Source: Ophiodon elongatus (taxonomy: Eukaryota; Chordata; Actinopteri; Perciformes; Hexagrammidae). Taken from it: a stretch of DNA of 64,000 nt. The translations under genes and the position numbers were made by a program. Location: contig JACSYO010002007.1 in NCBI GenBank assembly GCA_016806645.1, forward strand, positions 1,211,501 through 1,275,500. Direction: 5' to 3'. A model generated the notes under the pieces. It saw only the letters and a list, made by a program, of their open reading frames with translations. It made no database searches and had not been told where the DNA came from. Below are positions 11,223-22,140 of this stretch, piece by piece (positions within the stretch are counted from its first letter, which is position 1; each line of letters begins with the position of its first letter).

Positions 11223-12744
11223 ACGACGACGCTGTCCTCGGATGTCTTCCCTGCTGCCCATCACAGATATGAGAGCGGCTCAAGGAGCGCAGAGTTGGCA
11301 ATTCTTTTTTTATAAAAGCCCGGTTTATAAAGGTGACGGCTGACGTCTCTCTTCCAACAAGCTGTGTGTCGTATCCTCATCGCTTTGGCCGTCGTTCTGA
11401 TCGGCTGTGATGACATCGAGAGCCGGAGACTGAGCGACAATCCAACAGGGAAGAAACACGAGCGAGAAGTCAAACCCAGTTTATCCAGACGTCTGGTCTG
11501 TCCGGGTCAGACTCATCTGGATGATTATTATCATTTATTTGTCTTTGTTTCTCATGTAGATTACCGTCTACATGAATATAAAGTAATGAAAGCGAACAAC
11601 TTTTATATTTAGTTCCCAGATTTCTTTTCCGTCAGAGCGTTGGACTCACTGATTGCTGTCGGGATGTAAATTCAACAAATCATGTTTTTGAAGAAGATTA
11701 CCAACGCTAGCTTTAGGTTTCCACTGTAATCAAATGCACACCTGTAGGACGGGGGACGTCTTGTGTATTGTTTCATGGTTCTTAGGTTCATCATTTCGTA
11801 GCGCTTTGCCTATCGAATCACTTTTTGTGTGAATAACTTTAGAGTTTAAAACTTTAAGAGAAAACTAAGGAAGTTATCATGTTAATTCTGCCATCTTCCA
11901 GATTTACCTGGATTTAACAGCTCGGTATGAAACCCTTTGAGGGAACCACAGCTTTGATAATATCACTAAACCGGGGCGTATGTTTGAATGTGATCGTAAT
12001 TGATGGCGCGTTTAAAAAGTACAAAACTATTTTTTCCTTTCACAGTGGCACATACTCTAATTCAACGCTGCAGATGATTTTCTCTGAAGGTGCCCAGAAC
12101 AGTGTGGAATAAAAACTACTGTTAATGGATGAAAAGAGAGCGGGGTCAGATGGGATGAGGGAAACGTCGACATGATTGAAGTTCCAGCCCAATTAACTGG
12201 AGATCACTTAAACGGTTGGCGAGCTGGAGAGGTCATTATGTTGAAGAGCTCTGAAGAAGCCCATTAGGGCTTTCCAAAGCCGGACCCGTGACTCCTCCAC
12301 TTTGGTTTTCTGGTTCTCCGATAAAAAGACACATGGCTGATTCCGCCGGCCTGTTTAATAAACGTTTTACCTCCACTGAATCTGAAGAAACGCGTGCAGT
12401 CATGCATGTGTGTGTCTGTGGGCTCAATCATCCAGACACACTATCATACATTCACTAAGCTAGTGCACACAGTGTAAGCGGTGGAGAAACTTTATCCTCA
12501 CACAACTGAGCTAAGCCATGAGAAAAATACCAAAGAACAAATCAATGCTTTCCACAAACTGAGCACTGCTCACAAAACAAATCCAAGAAATATCGACTTC
12601 CGCGTTAGCCCTGCAAAAGAGATGGTAAACCAAACAATGTACAAATGTTTCCCCGAACAGCCAGAGAAACACGAATCGCAACATCAATACATGCAGCTGT
12701 AAAGGGACCGGGTGTATAAAGTCTTTTACAATGGGACGGGCGCG
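11223..12744. other. Intergenic, nothing coding seen
   Basis: No recognised repeat or gene. Confidence 0.4.
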
Positions 12745-12798
12745 GTGTGCGTGTGTGTGTGTGTGTGTGTGTGCGCGTGTGCGTGTGTGTGTGTGTGA
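12745..12798 (+). repeat. (GT)n microsatellite
   Basis: GT repeat with GCGC and GCGT interruptions. Confidence 0.95.
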
Positions 12799-13389
12799 AG
12801 ATCAGTCATTCATGCGCAGCAGCGCTTCATAATCACGCTCCTCTGACCGGGAACATCAGAGCAGCATCTCCTGCATTAGTCACGCCGTCCCACCAACATG
12901 AAGCCGTCTGTCTCGGCCTCCCTCCGAATCCCCTCACAATCACTTCGCCAACATCTGATGAATGTAAATGTATTTTTGAGGGCTTTTTCTTTCCAAAACA
13001 GAACCAATTAGGAGTAGCTCAAAGAGCAACAAGGGGGCATCAATGTAGACGGAAAAGACAGATGTGCTTTGAACAGTTAGTGTGTGCGTGTTGGTGAATA
13101 CGAGAGTCCTACTAATTTGTCGGACCGCTTATGCAGGATGGCTCAAGTTCACTGGGATTCTCACCTATTTTATAATAACTGTTTTATTTATTTATTTATT
13201 TATTTTGTGAAGCACAGCTTCAGCATCTCTGTTGATTGAAAGAACGATGCTCGTTTCAGGGCGATACTGAAAGATAAAACTCGAGGCCTTAGGAATGTGG
13301 GGATAATTATGAAGATCTTCTGCTTTTCTCTGTTCAATATTATTATAAATTTAATATTTTTGGAGTTTTTGGTCAGACAAAACTGAAAA

Positions 13390-13600
13390 ATTCTGAGAAA
13401 CTTTTCAAATTTTTTACATTTTATCTACTTAATTATTGATTAAGAAAACAATAGGCAAATCAATCAATAATGAAAAATGGTCATTAGCCACAGCACTAAT
13501 GCATAACGAGATCTTTTACTATTGATAATCAAGTACATCGTCACACTATGGTACTACTACTTTCACTTTAGTAAAGGATCTGAATAGTTCTTCCCCTATT
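13390..13600. repeat. Old dispersed repeat remnants
   Basis: 13390-13505 is an inverted ATTAATCG-family remnant (AATCAATCAATAATGAAAA). 13530-13600 resembles the ACTTTAGTAAAGGATCTGAATA family seen again at 57160. Confidence 0.4.
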
Positions 13601-13984
13601 TATTTCATCCAGGTTAAAAGATTTAAAATGAAGTCTGCACATGTGGAGAAGAAAAGTGTAAAATGACTCGAGGAAAGACGTGATGTATAGTTGCCACGCT
13701 GTGAAAAGATCTATTATAAAAACAGTACAAAAATAAAAAAATATGTAACAAAATATGTGATAAGAAACGAGGACCTGCTTTGCCGATCTGGGCGCTCGTT
13801 TCAGGGAAGCTGTATAACTCACTTATTTAGGTGTGTGGCATAGTCGGTAGTTTACGCTCTGCTGGTCATGAACAAAGGGCCTTTTCAAAGTGATAACTTA
13901 TTACCACTAATGAATTGTTCATTTGTAATGGTGGTGCATAATGGTGATGAGCAACAGGAGCTCATAGCTTGCCCACCTCTTTTT

Positions 13985-14960
13985 TTTTCTTTATATATTC
14001 CTAACCACATCTCTCGCAGCACAGCCCCGGTAGAGACATTGCCATATGACCTAATTATCTCTCATTAGTGGCCTCAGTAATTACAGGCCCTTTTACAGCT
14101 CCATCTACTCCGTCTCACATAGGAGGGGATTTCAATTAGGATTGCCTTGCAGCTCTGCCCGCCTGACTTTCACAGCTAAGCCACACTGTCACCGGTGTAG
14201 CCAAGCATAGCCGAGCGGCAGGCAGCCCGGGCACTCACGGAGAGCTCCCACAAAAAGGACGGGAGTGCTTCTGGCTTTTATTCATTCCATATCGCGCGCC
14301 CATCAACGAGACAAAACAACAAGACAGCTTGAAGAGGTATCTTCTTTCAGCGAGGAGAACGATAACCTTTTATGCCATCTGCTGCAAGCGGCACATCATG
14401 AAAAATACATAAGGAACAAACTATGTATTGCAGCGCGTCCTCCTGTCTCAGGTAAATAGCATGTGGAATGCAAAGTCTCGCGGAGTGACAGCAAATGCCT
14501 CCATCAAGCCCGATTCGTCAAACATAACTAGGAGGGAGGGGGAGGGTGGGGGGGGGGGGGGGGATAATGTTAGCTGCACTCATATTATTCAGCTAAAAGC
14601 AGAGTCGGATTGATGAGAGGAAGGAACGGGAGGAGGACAGACGGCAACAGAGGAGGCTTGAAGTTGGCGAAGGAATAACTCCTTCGGTCCCCTGCACTCC
14701 CGCTTATCATTTATCTCTCACTCCAACCCCGGTGCCAAATCAGTCACCCTAATTAACAGGCCAGCGAGAAACACCGATCAATACTGCGGGGGATAATTAA
14801 CCCCTTGTGTTCTCAATCGTCTCTACAAAAGGTGAAATTGAAATTGATTGAGATTACGTTTTGTTGGCTAATTGTGGCTCCTCAGGCGGGTGAAGGAGGG
14901 TCGACTAATGGCATGCGAGTCGTTATCAGGAATCAGTGTGATAGCACTGAGGTTGTGCGA
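13985..14960. promoter_or_regulatory. Candidate conserved non-coding region
   Basis: Ordinary-complexity DNA with several TAATTA/CAATTA homeodomain-type cores (14052, 14136, 14751, 14795) between G+C-richer phrases, unlike the repeat-rich flanks. A G run at 14541-14562 interrupts it. No open frame is supported. This is a guess from composition only. Confidence 0.25.
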
Positions 14961-15930
14961 CTGCTGTGGAATATGTGACAGCCGTGGAAAGCTTTCCTTT
15001 TAAAGCTGCGGAGGGAAACGGCTGTACAATGGCTGCTCCAAAAGGCTGCGAGGTATCAGAAAAGGGTGAGTTTTAATACTTTCATGCACCAAATGACGTT
15101 GCGTGGCTGATTTCAGCCTCGGGCACAAGGCCCGGACCACAACGACGCGCTTCAAAATTCAAGCTGCTCGCCTGCAGCGAAGGCTAATGACACACGTTTT
15201 TATTTAAGCAATAACAGGTTTTAGATTTATGGGTTCAAGCTCCTGTTTAATAGCTGCAAAAACATGATCAGTCATTGGTCAACTTATGCGTGTGTTAACT
15301 TTGTCAGCTCAAACTTAAAGGTGACATCTTAGCTTAACCTCTGGACCATTTTTTGTCTTCTTAATTAAAACATATAAAACATAGAGCTCATCACAAACAT
15401 CTGACAGATCATTTTTGTGGCGATTTGTCTTATGGTTTTATTAAGTTCATCAGTATCTGCATGAAAGAGAATTTAGGCCACTCTGAACAGGCGACTGTGG
15501 AAAAACGCCGTGCAGATAAAAAAGAGCAAATTGTGACCAATATTATGATATTAGTTAGTTTAAAGTTGATTAGTAAAATAAGTAAAAATGCAGGGCACAA
15601 ACTTTAATATCCTGCGTAACAATGCAGCTGATATTAATCCCGTGGTCTCAGCAGTTTATCTGACTTATTTTCACAGACTAACGGAAACAACGCCCTGTGC
15701 TACACACTCTGGTATGGTAGGCGGCGGTATGCACCTAAATATTGGTGATTGCAATACGCCCAAAATAAACTCGAAGAAGAAGAAGAAGAATCAATTCACC
15801 TTCTGGGCCCTGAAGCGTTGCTTTTGCCTCCATGTGGGTCGCCACAGTCCGGTTTCTCTGCAGAGCCTCTCGTCCTCTGTAGTGGCGTTGCCCCGGCGAC
15901 CGCCCCGATCAGCGTTCCGGGGCCGCGGCC
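14961..15930. other. Intergenic, nothing coding seen
   Basis: Has (GAA)n at 15773-15790. No gene. A GC-rich patch from 15820 leads into the paired CTCF-like motifs. Confidence 0.4.
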
Positions 15931-15938
15931 GATCATCA

Positions 15939-15969
15939 GCGCCCCCTAGTGGAGGACACTAGAGGGCGC
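15939..15969. promoter_or_regulatory. Back-to-back CTCF-like motifs
   Basis: Minus-strand CCACTAGGGGGCGC at 15952-15939 fits the CCASYAGRKGGCRS consensus at every position. Plus-strand ACACTAGAGGGCGC at 15956-15969 fits with one mismatch. They point away from each other and form an imperfect inverted repeat. Confidence 0.5.
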
Positions 15970-16002
15970 TCCACTCGGTGGGCCGATCACATTGTCCCCC
16001 AT

Positions 16003-16451
16003 TAAACCCTGAATGCTCAGGGGCTTAACTCGCGTCACTTGGTAAATGGATGAGTGTGGGAGGCTGAAAGGGTTTTTAAATAGTATAAATACGAATGGTT
16101 ATGACATTTTGCTGCAACATATTATGTTACCATAACAACATCAGGATATTTATTATGTACAATTGTAGGTATTTATTTTATATTATTCACTCTCTGATTT
16201 GAACGTCTTCCAGGCTCTTGCCTTATGAGATAAAAAAAATAGGTTATTTTAAATAGATGTGTTTTTATGTGCCATCTCAATACCTTAGTGTTTCTGTGTA
16301 AAAAAAAAAATTATATGCCAGGCTGTCCGCTTAGTTTATCTTTTTTCTTCTTTTTTTTTTTAAGCCTCCGGCTTCCCCTGGTAAACCCGTGTTTAACGTC
16401 ACAACGCTATGAATTGTGGGTAATTCCTTCAGGGAAAGTCTGCAGGCTTAT
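16003..16451 (+). repeat. Diverged direct copy of the foldback arm
   Basis: Shares with the next copy, in the same order, TTTGCTGCAA, TTTGAACGTCTTCCAGGCT, TTTAACGTCACA and TATGAATTGTGGGTAA. It is visibly older than the two foldback arms. Confidence 0.75.
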
Positions 16452-17717
16452 AGGCCTCAAACCCTGAACCCTCAGGGACTCACTGACGTCACCCATTAAC
16501 GGGGTTGAGTGTGAGAGCCTGTGAGGGCTTGACGTGGTGTAAATACAAATGGGACAGCACTTTGCTGCAAAATATAACGTTACTATGACAACGTCAAAAG
16601 ATATTGTGTACAATTGTGGGTATCTATGTTATACTTTTTACTCCCTGATTTGAACGTCTTCCAGGCTTTTTCCTCAGGAGGTGAGATGTCATTTCAAATA
16701 ATCTATTAACTCGTTTTTTGAGGCTTCAATAACAAAACGAAATATTTGATGAATACATCTGTGTAATATAATCTCTGCTTGCATTCCTCTGATTTTATGT
16801 GTTTTTATGTTCCATCTTTAATCCTTAATGTTGTTGTGTCAATGTAATTTGCCAGGCTGAACACACATGTGCCGTCCTCTTTGTTTACCTTTCTTCTTTT
16901 TTTTTACATCTCCATGCTTCAACTGATAACTGCGTGTTTAACGTCACATTGCTATGAATTGTGGGTAAATCCCTTGGGCAAAGTCTGCATATAATACTGA
17001 TTTACGGAAAGGGTTCATAAAGGGCTCAAAATGGCCCAATCCCAATCTCCACCCTCACGGACTCACAGACTTTGAGGGTTTAGTTCTGTCCCACTGTCAC
17101 ATCGTGGAGTGTTTGAGTCTCTGGCAGACATTTTGAGCCCTTTATGAACCTTTTCTGTAAATCAGTATTATATGCAGACTTTGCCCCAGGGAATTACCCA
17201 CAATTCATAGCAATGTGACGTTAAACACGCAGTTATCAGTTGAAGCATGGAGATGTAAAAAAAAAAGAAGAAAGGTAAACAAAGAGGACGGCACATGTGT
17301 GTTCAGCCTGGCAAATTACATTGACACAACAACATTAAGGATTAAAGATGGAACATAAAAACACATAAAATCAGAGGAATGCAAGCAGAGATTATATTAC
17401 ACAGATGTATTCATCAAATATTCCGTTTTGTTATTGAAGCCTTTTTTAACAAAAACGAGTTAATAGATTATTTGAAATGACATCTCACCTCCTGAGGAAA
17501 AAGCCTGGAAGACGTTCAAATCAAGGAGTAAAAAGTATAAAATAGAAACCCACAATTGTCCACAATATTTTTTGACGTTGTCATAGTAACGTTATATTTT
17601 GCAGCAAAGTGCTGTCCCATTCGTATTTACACCACGTCAAGCCCTCACAGGCTCTCACACTCAACCCCGTTAACGGGTGACGTCAGTGAGTCCCTGAGGG
17701 TTCAGGGTTTGAGGCCT
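16452..17717. mobile_element. Foldback element with ~580-bp inverted arms
   Basis: Left arm 16452-17032 and right arm 17130-17717 are near-identical inverted copies with a 97-bp spacer. Shared blocks include AGGCCTCAAACCCTGAA at the outer ends, GACGTCAC, CACATGTGTGTTCAGCC and ATTTTGAGCCCTTTATGAAC at the inner ends. There is no coding capacity. It looks like a non-autonomous DNA transposon or two nested copies; no target duplication was found. Confidence 0.8.
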
Positions 17718-18228
17718 TAGGAGGGATATTGGGATTTGGCCCATGTCTGTGAGTCCGTGGGCTCAAAAGAGATTGGGATTGGGCCCCGATCTCCGCACTC
17801 ATGGACTCGAGGTCTTTGAGGCTTGTTCCCGCAAAGTCTATGAGGGTTTAGTTCTGTCCCTGTCAAGTGTTTGAGGGCCCTTCATGAACCGCAGTGTCCT
17901 GGGTTCTATTCTGGCCTTTGTTGCGTATCATTACCCTCCAACTGTCCTCTGTTAAATGAAGGTGAAAATGCTGAATTGATATCATTAAAAGTATTTGAAA
18001 CCGTTGGAACTATCAGGAAATTATATATTAGTGTGTACCACCTGACTACTTTTCAGCAAAGCAAAGCTCCGGTTTGAAAAGACATCAAACTTCAGGTGGG
18101 TGAAGCTTTGAAAGCTGCTGTAATGAGCCCGGACGGTTGGAAAGCTGTGGACAGAAATATTTCTCATCATGACCAAGAGTAAATGAGCTATCAAATATTG
18201 CTGTCCACGGTAGCCAGGAAAAGGTAAT
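17718..18228. other. Foldback-family debris then unique sequence
   Basis: 17720-17890 repeats phrases from the foldback spacer (GGGATTGGGCC, TTTAGTTCTGTCCC). Beyond that nothing is recognised. Confidence 0.5.
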
Positions 18229-18897
18229 TTGGGGTTGATGGATGACGCCCACATTGTTAGCACAAATTGTAAATCCATCCCCACTGTCAGGACGAAATTG
18301 AAGCATCATGTGAGGGGAAAACAACAGCTTACCTGGCTATTATTCTGTGGAGCAGAAATATCAGTCAGGAGTCGTGAGGGTCCCACGGGTGCCCGCCGGA
18401 CTCTTTGGCGGAGTGGTGTTACATTATTCAGCGAGAATATCGGCTATTTCTACATAGTTATTCTTAATGCTTGTCATCGGTGCTTCCAGGTTCGATTCTT
18501 TCAAAATCCGATGAAATCACGCAGGTTCTCCAGCGGGTTCTCCAGCAGAGGCCAGCTAGTCGCGGACCGTCGGGGAGCCGACACCGACACCACGCTGCTG
18601 GAGGCCCAGGGCGTGTTGCTGGGCCCGCTGGAGAGAAGGGAGGCAACGGGAGAACCTGAACCAGGACTCAGCGGGGCAGACTGTCAGACCCTGCTGCAGT
18701 ACAATGAGAGGTTTTCTAAAGGGACCCTGGTGCTCAGAGACACTACCTCTTTAGTCCACGTTTTGGACCGTAAAACTCAACACAAAATGAAAGTTCCTCA
18801 CAGTAACTTTAAGTATAGGGTTGCATTTAGTCAGCAGACAGATTATTACGGGGGAGAGAGGTGCAATGCAGAGAGGAAGGAGCTATGTGACACCTGA
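18229..18897 (+). other. Unidentified 222-codon open frame, possible exon or pseudogene
   Basis: Longest unexplained open frame outside repeats. The part after 18489 looks most coding-like (TLLEAQGVLLGPLERR, LLQYNERFSKGTLVLRD, LVHVLDRKTQHK) and follows a splice-acceptor-like TGCTTCCAG at 18482-18490. An overlapping frame (18471-18659) reads SILSKSDEITQVLQRVLQQ, so a frameshifted gene copy is possible. No family was recognised and the upstream third looks random. Confidence 0.25.
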
Positions 18898-20571
18898 GCG
18901 AGGACTGGGAGTCATAGCGAAGAATCGGGAGAAGACAGGGACAAAGGTCGTAGAAAGAATTAAAAAGAAATTTGTGCCGTGCAGGAGGTAAGGAGTATCT
19001 CACTCTTATCTTACCTTTTACTCCTCACAGACCCAGAGTGATAAAAGGAACTTAAAACCTTTAACAGGTTTCGAGAGTAAAAGGAAAAGATCGGGACCAG
19101 AAAGGGACAAAAGTTAGAAAAAACACTGGGATGGGACAGGAAAAAATAGATTAGGACCGAGGTGAAGGGGAACTTCTTACTCCTGTGTCACCCTCTACAT
19201 CCCTACCGACCCAAACTGACAGACGCTTGTGGTCACTAGGTGTAAATTTGAAATACAATTTTAAAGAAATACCAAAAACTGCAGCTGCTGTTGTGTTGAC
19301 TAAAACTGGAACAAGCAGGAGGAACATTTGGCAAAGATGAGGCCAGATGTTGAACAAGTATGGTTAGCAGGATCCAAACAGTCCAGTTTCCACATGTTCT
19401 ATTAAAGATGAGGTCGATGATTCCTCAGCAAAAAACATTTAGACATGTGTTTGAGTTTTTGCAAAAGAAATCCTGGGCTCCCTATCTCCGATAGATACGC
19501 CCCTGCATCCATTCACCTTGTTGGTTTGGAATAAATTGCGCGCTGAATCACAGAAGGCCTGCACCCACACACGTAGGTAATTATTAAGCTGCCATTACAA
19601 ATGAATGATGCTCCTATACTACGTCTCCTCAAAATAACCAGACGTCCCCGTCGCGACACACGTAGAGAAACGTGGCTCCCATGATGAGCGTTCCCATCAG
19701 AAGTAAAGCTCGGACAGAGCTCTCGTCTCGTTAAACGCACGCCGTCGTGGGGCGGCACTAGACACGACAGCTGTCACCCAACACATCGGAGGCTCTCCCT
19801 GTGAAAGGTAATGGCCAGTAAGGAGGTCATTTGGACTAGCTTTCTTTTTTAGAACGGATTCCACCTGCACGAGACGCCGCCGCCGCCGTCGCCACCACCG
19901 AGGGGCCGCTCCAGTCCGGAGCGACAGCAGCTTAGCGAGAGATGACATGACAAGCACATAGTGCTTTCTGCTGCACGTCCCCCCCCCCCCCCGTGTCATG
20001 CGTGACCCACTTTCCCTCCTCTAATTGCAATTCCCTCTTTAAAACTGTATTACTGTGCACAGAGGGGGATTCAACGTGCAGCTACTGTCTGCAGCGAATC
20101 ACACGTGTGCCACGCGAAGGGGAATTAGTCTTTAATGCCAGAGAAGTGGAGTGTTTATTGCGTAAAACACAAATAAATACATATTTACAGCGCTGTTCTA
20201 TACGCATTGGACACGACTTGTTTTTGCTCATTTATTTGTGGCTGTGTGGCAAATTCTGGGGCTAGATGCTCTGAATTAAGTGGCCCTCAAGGGGAACTGA
20301 GGGGGACCGTCTGACCCCAGAGATCAAAACTAATGGTGCAGCCAGGTATGTCTTGTCAACAGTCAGCATTTCCATAATTCCCAGGTTTACAGTATGAGCA
20401 TGGTGAGAACAATATCTTATTTTGACCAGTACGACTCACATGATTATTTTTCATTTTTCATTTTGGTACCATTGGCCGATTTATTGATACAATTACTAGG
20501 TTTTGAAGCATACATGAAATGTTCTGGGTGAGTTACAATTTGTTTTGCAGACACGCAACAGGGTTGTGATG
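18898..20571. other. Intergenic, nothing coding seen
   Basis: (GCC)n-like patch at 19876-19892 and C14 run at 19979-19992. No gene recognised. Confidence 0.4.
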
Positions 20572-20822
20572 AAACAGTTTAAGAGAAACTGTGTTGGTAA
20601 ATATATCAGAATCAGTTTTATTTGTGAGGTATTGGAAAACAAAACATACCAGGAATATGACTCCGGTTAAATATAAATACGTAGCTGTTATTTACCAGTA
20701 GCTGAAAGAAGATAAATAATATACAAAGAATATATAAAGAACACAAGGAACAACAAAATGTAATGTTTATAAGTCCGACTCGATATTGTAACCAATAATA
20801 CAGTAGTAGAATGGTGCAGAGT
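20572..20822 (+). repeat. Direct duplicate, copy 1
   Basis: From AACAGTTTAAGAGAAACTG to TAGTAGAATGGTGCAGA, this matches 21673-21937 with small indels. Contains ATCAGTTTTATTTGT, a phrase of a common fish retroposon tail. Confidence 0.8.
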
Positions 20823-21504
20823 GAAAATATGATTTATTTTCCATTTGCACCTTAAAAAAAGTACTTTGGAAATATTTGAGCAATACTCACTGAGTCAGTT
20901 TAAAGAGAAACCAAGAAAAAGGCATATAAAATGACTAATATAACAGGTTACTTTATATACATTATGTAGGTGAATGTGTTCAGTATATATGCCAGTAGAC
21001 ATGTCAGTTTGCAGTATATTTCAAATATATAGTGTAATTTAACTGATGTTAAAATACATCAAATATCCGCGTCTCATCCCTTTTATTGTGATAACCGAAC
21101 ACGTTCAGGCTGCTAACAAGAACAAACTGTGAATTTATATTATTTACAGCCTGCAGTGGCTTTTTCATTGGTCTTGTTCAGGGGGGGATATATTTACGAG
21201 TCACCACATGCATCCAAAAGTGCTGGTACATACGATGTGGTCTTGAGATTTATCTTGACTTCACGATTTGATCAGGATCTCCAGGATGCTCCATTAAACA
21301 ACTTATCAGGGCACAAGAGATTGCGGGATGCCGGAGATGGCAAAATGTACTCCAGGTATGTCGTCCAAATCAAGGACCCAAGGCTTTGTTTTAACACCGG
21401 GGGGCTCTGGGAGACAGGAAGCCGGGCTTCAAACACTTCATTTGCTTCATTTTGGACCAATTTATGGTGGGTATTTCTTTATTAATGAAATAAAACACAA
21501 CATT
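20823..21504. other. Intergenic, nothing coding seen
   Basis: Lies between the duplicated blocks. No gene or named repeat. Two overlapping open frames of 111 and 118 codons (21129-21663) have no recognisable motif. Confidence 0.4.
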
Positions 21505-22140
21505 CAGGCACCAGGTGTCCATTCAAAATGTAAAAATATAATGGAACATAATGCAGTAAGGCTGTCTTGCTTTAAAATATGTATTCTCTTGTTTCTCATG
21601 TCACGTTATCTCAACACTCAGAGAGGCGTTATTCACACTTTCCTCCTCTTTTTAGAGTTGTGATGTCCCATGAAACAGTTCAAGAGAAACTGTGATGGTA
21701 AATATATCCGTATCAGTTTTATTTGTCAGGTATGGAAAAAAAACATACCAGGAATATGACAGTTAAATGTAAATATAAATATAAATATGTAGCTGTTATT
21801 TACCAGTAGCTGAAAGAAGATTAAAAAATATATATATATAAAAAGATTATACAAATAATATACAAACAACAAAAAGTAATGTTTATAAGTCAAACTGGAA
21901 ATTGTAACGAATAATACAGTAGTAGAATGGTGCAGATATGCTGGAATTCAAGATTCAAGATTAATTTGCTTCATTTTGGATTCATTTTTGGATTTGCATT
22001 TGCATTCAAAATGTAAAACTGTAATGGAACATAATGCAGTAAGGCTGTCATGCTTTAAAATATGTATTCCCCTGTTTCTCATGTTATCTCTGCTGAGTCA
22101 ACACTCGCAGAGGCAATATTCACACTTTCCTCCCTCTTTT
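21505..22140 (+). repeat. Direct duplicate, copy 2 and its partner blocks
   Basis: 21673-21937 repeats 20572-20822. In addition 21511-21650 repeats at 22004-22140 (ATTCAAAATGTAAAA, ATAATGCAGTAAGGCTGTC). The layout implies a segment of roughly 0.5-1.1 kb copied in tandem and then eroded. Confidence 0.75.
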
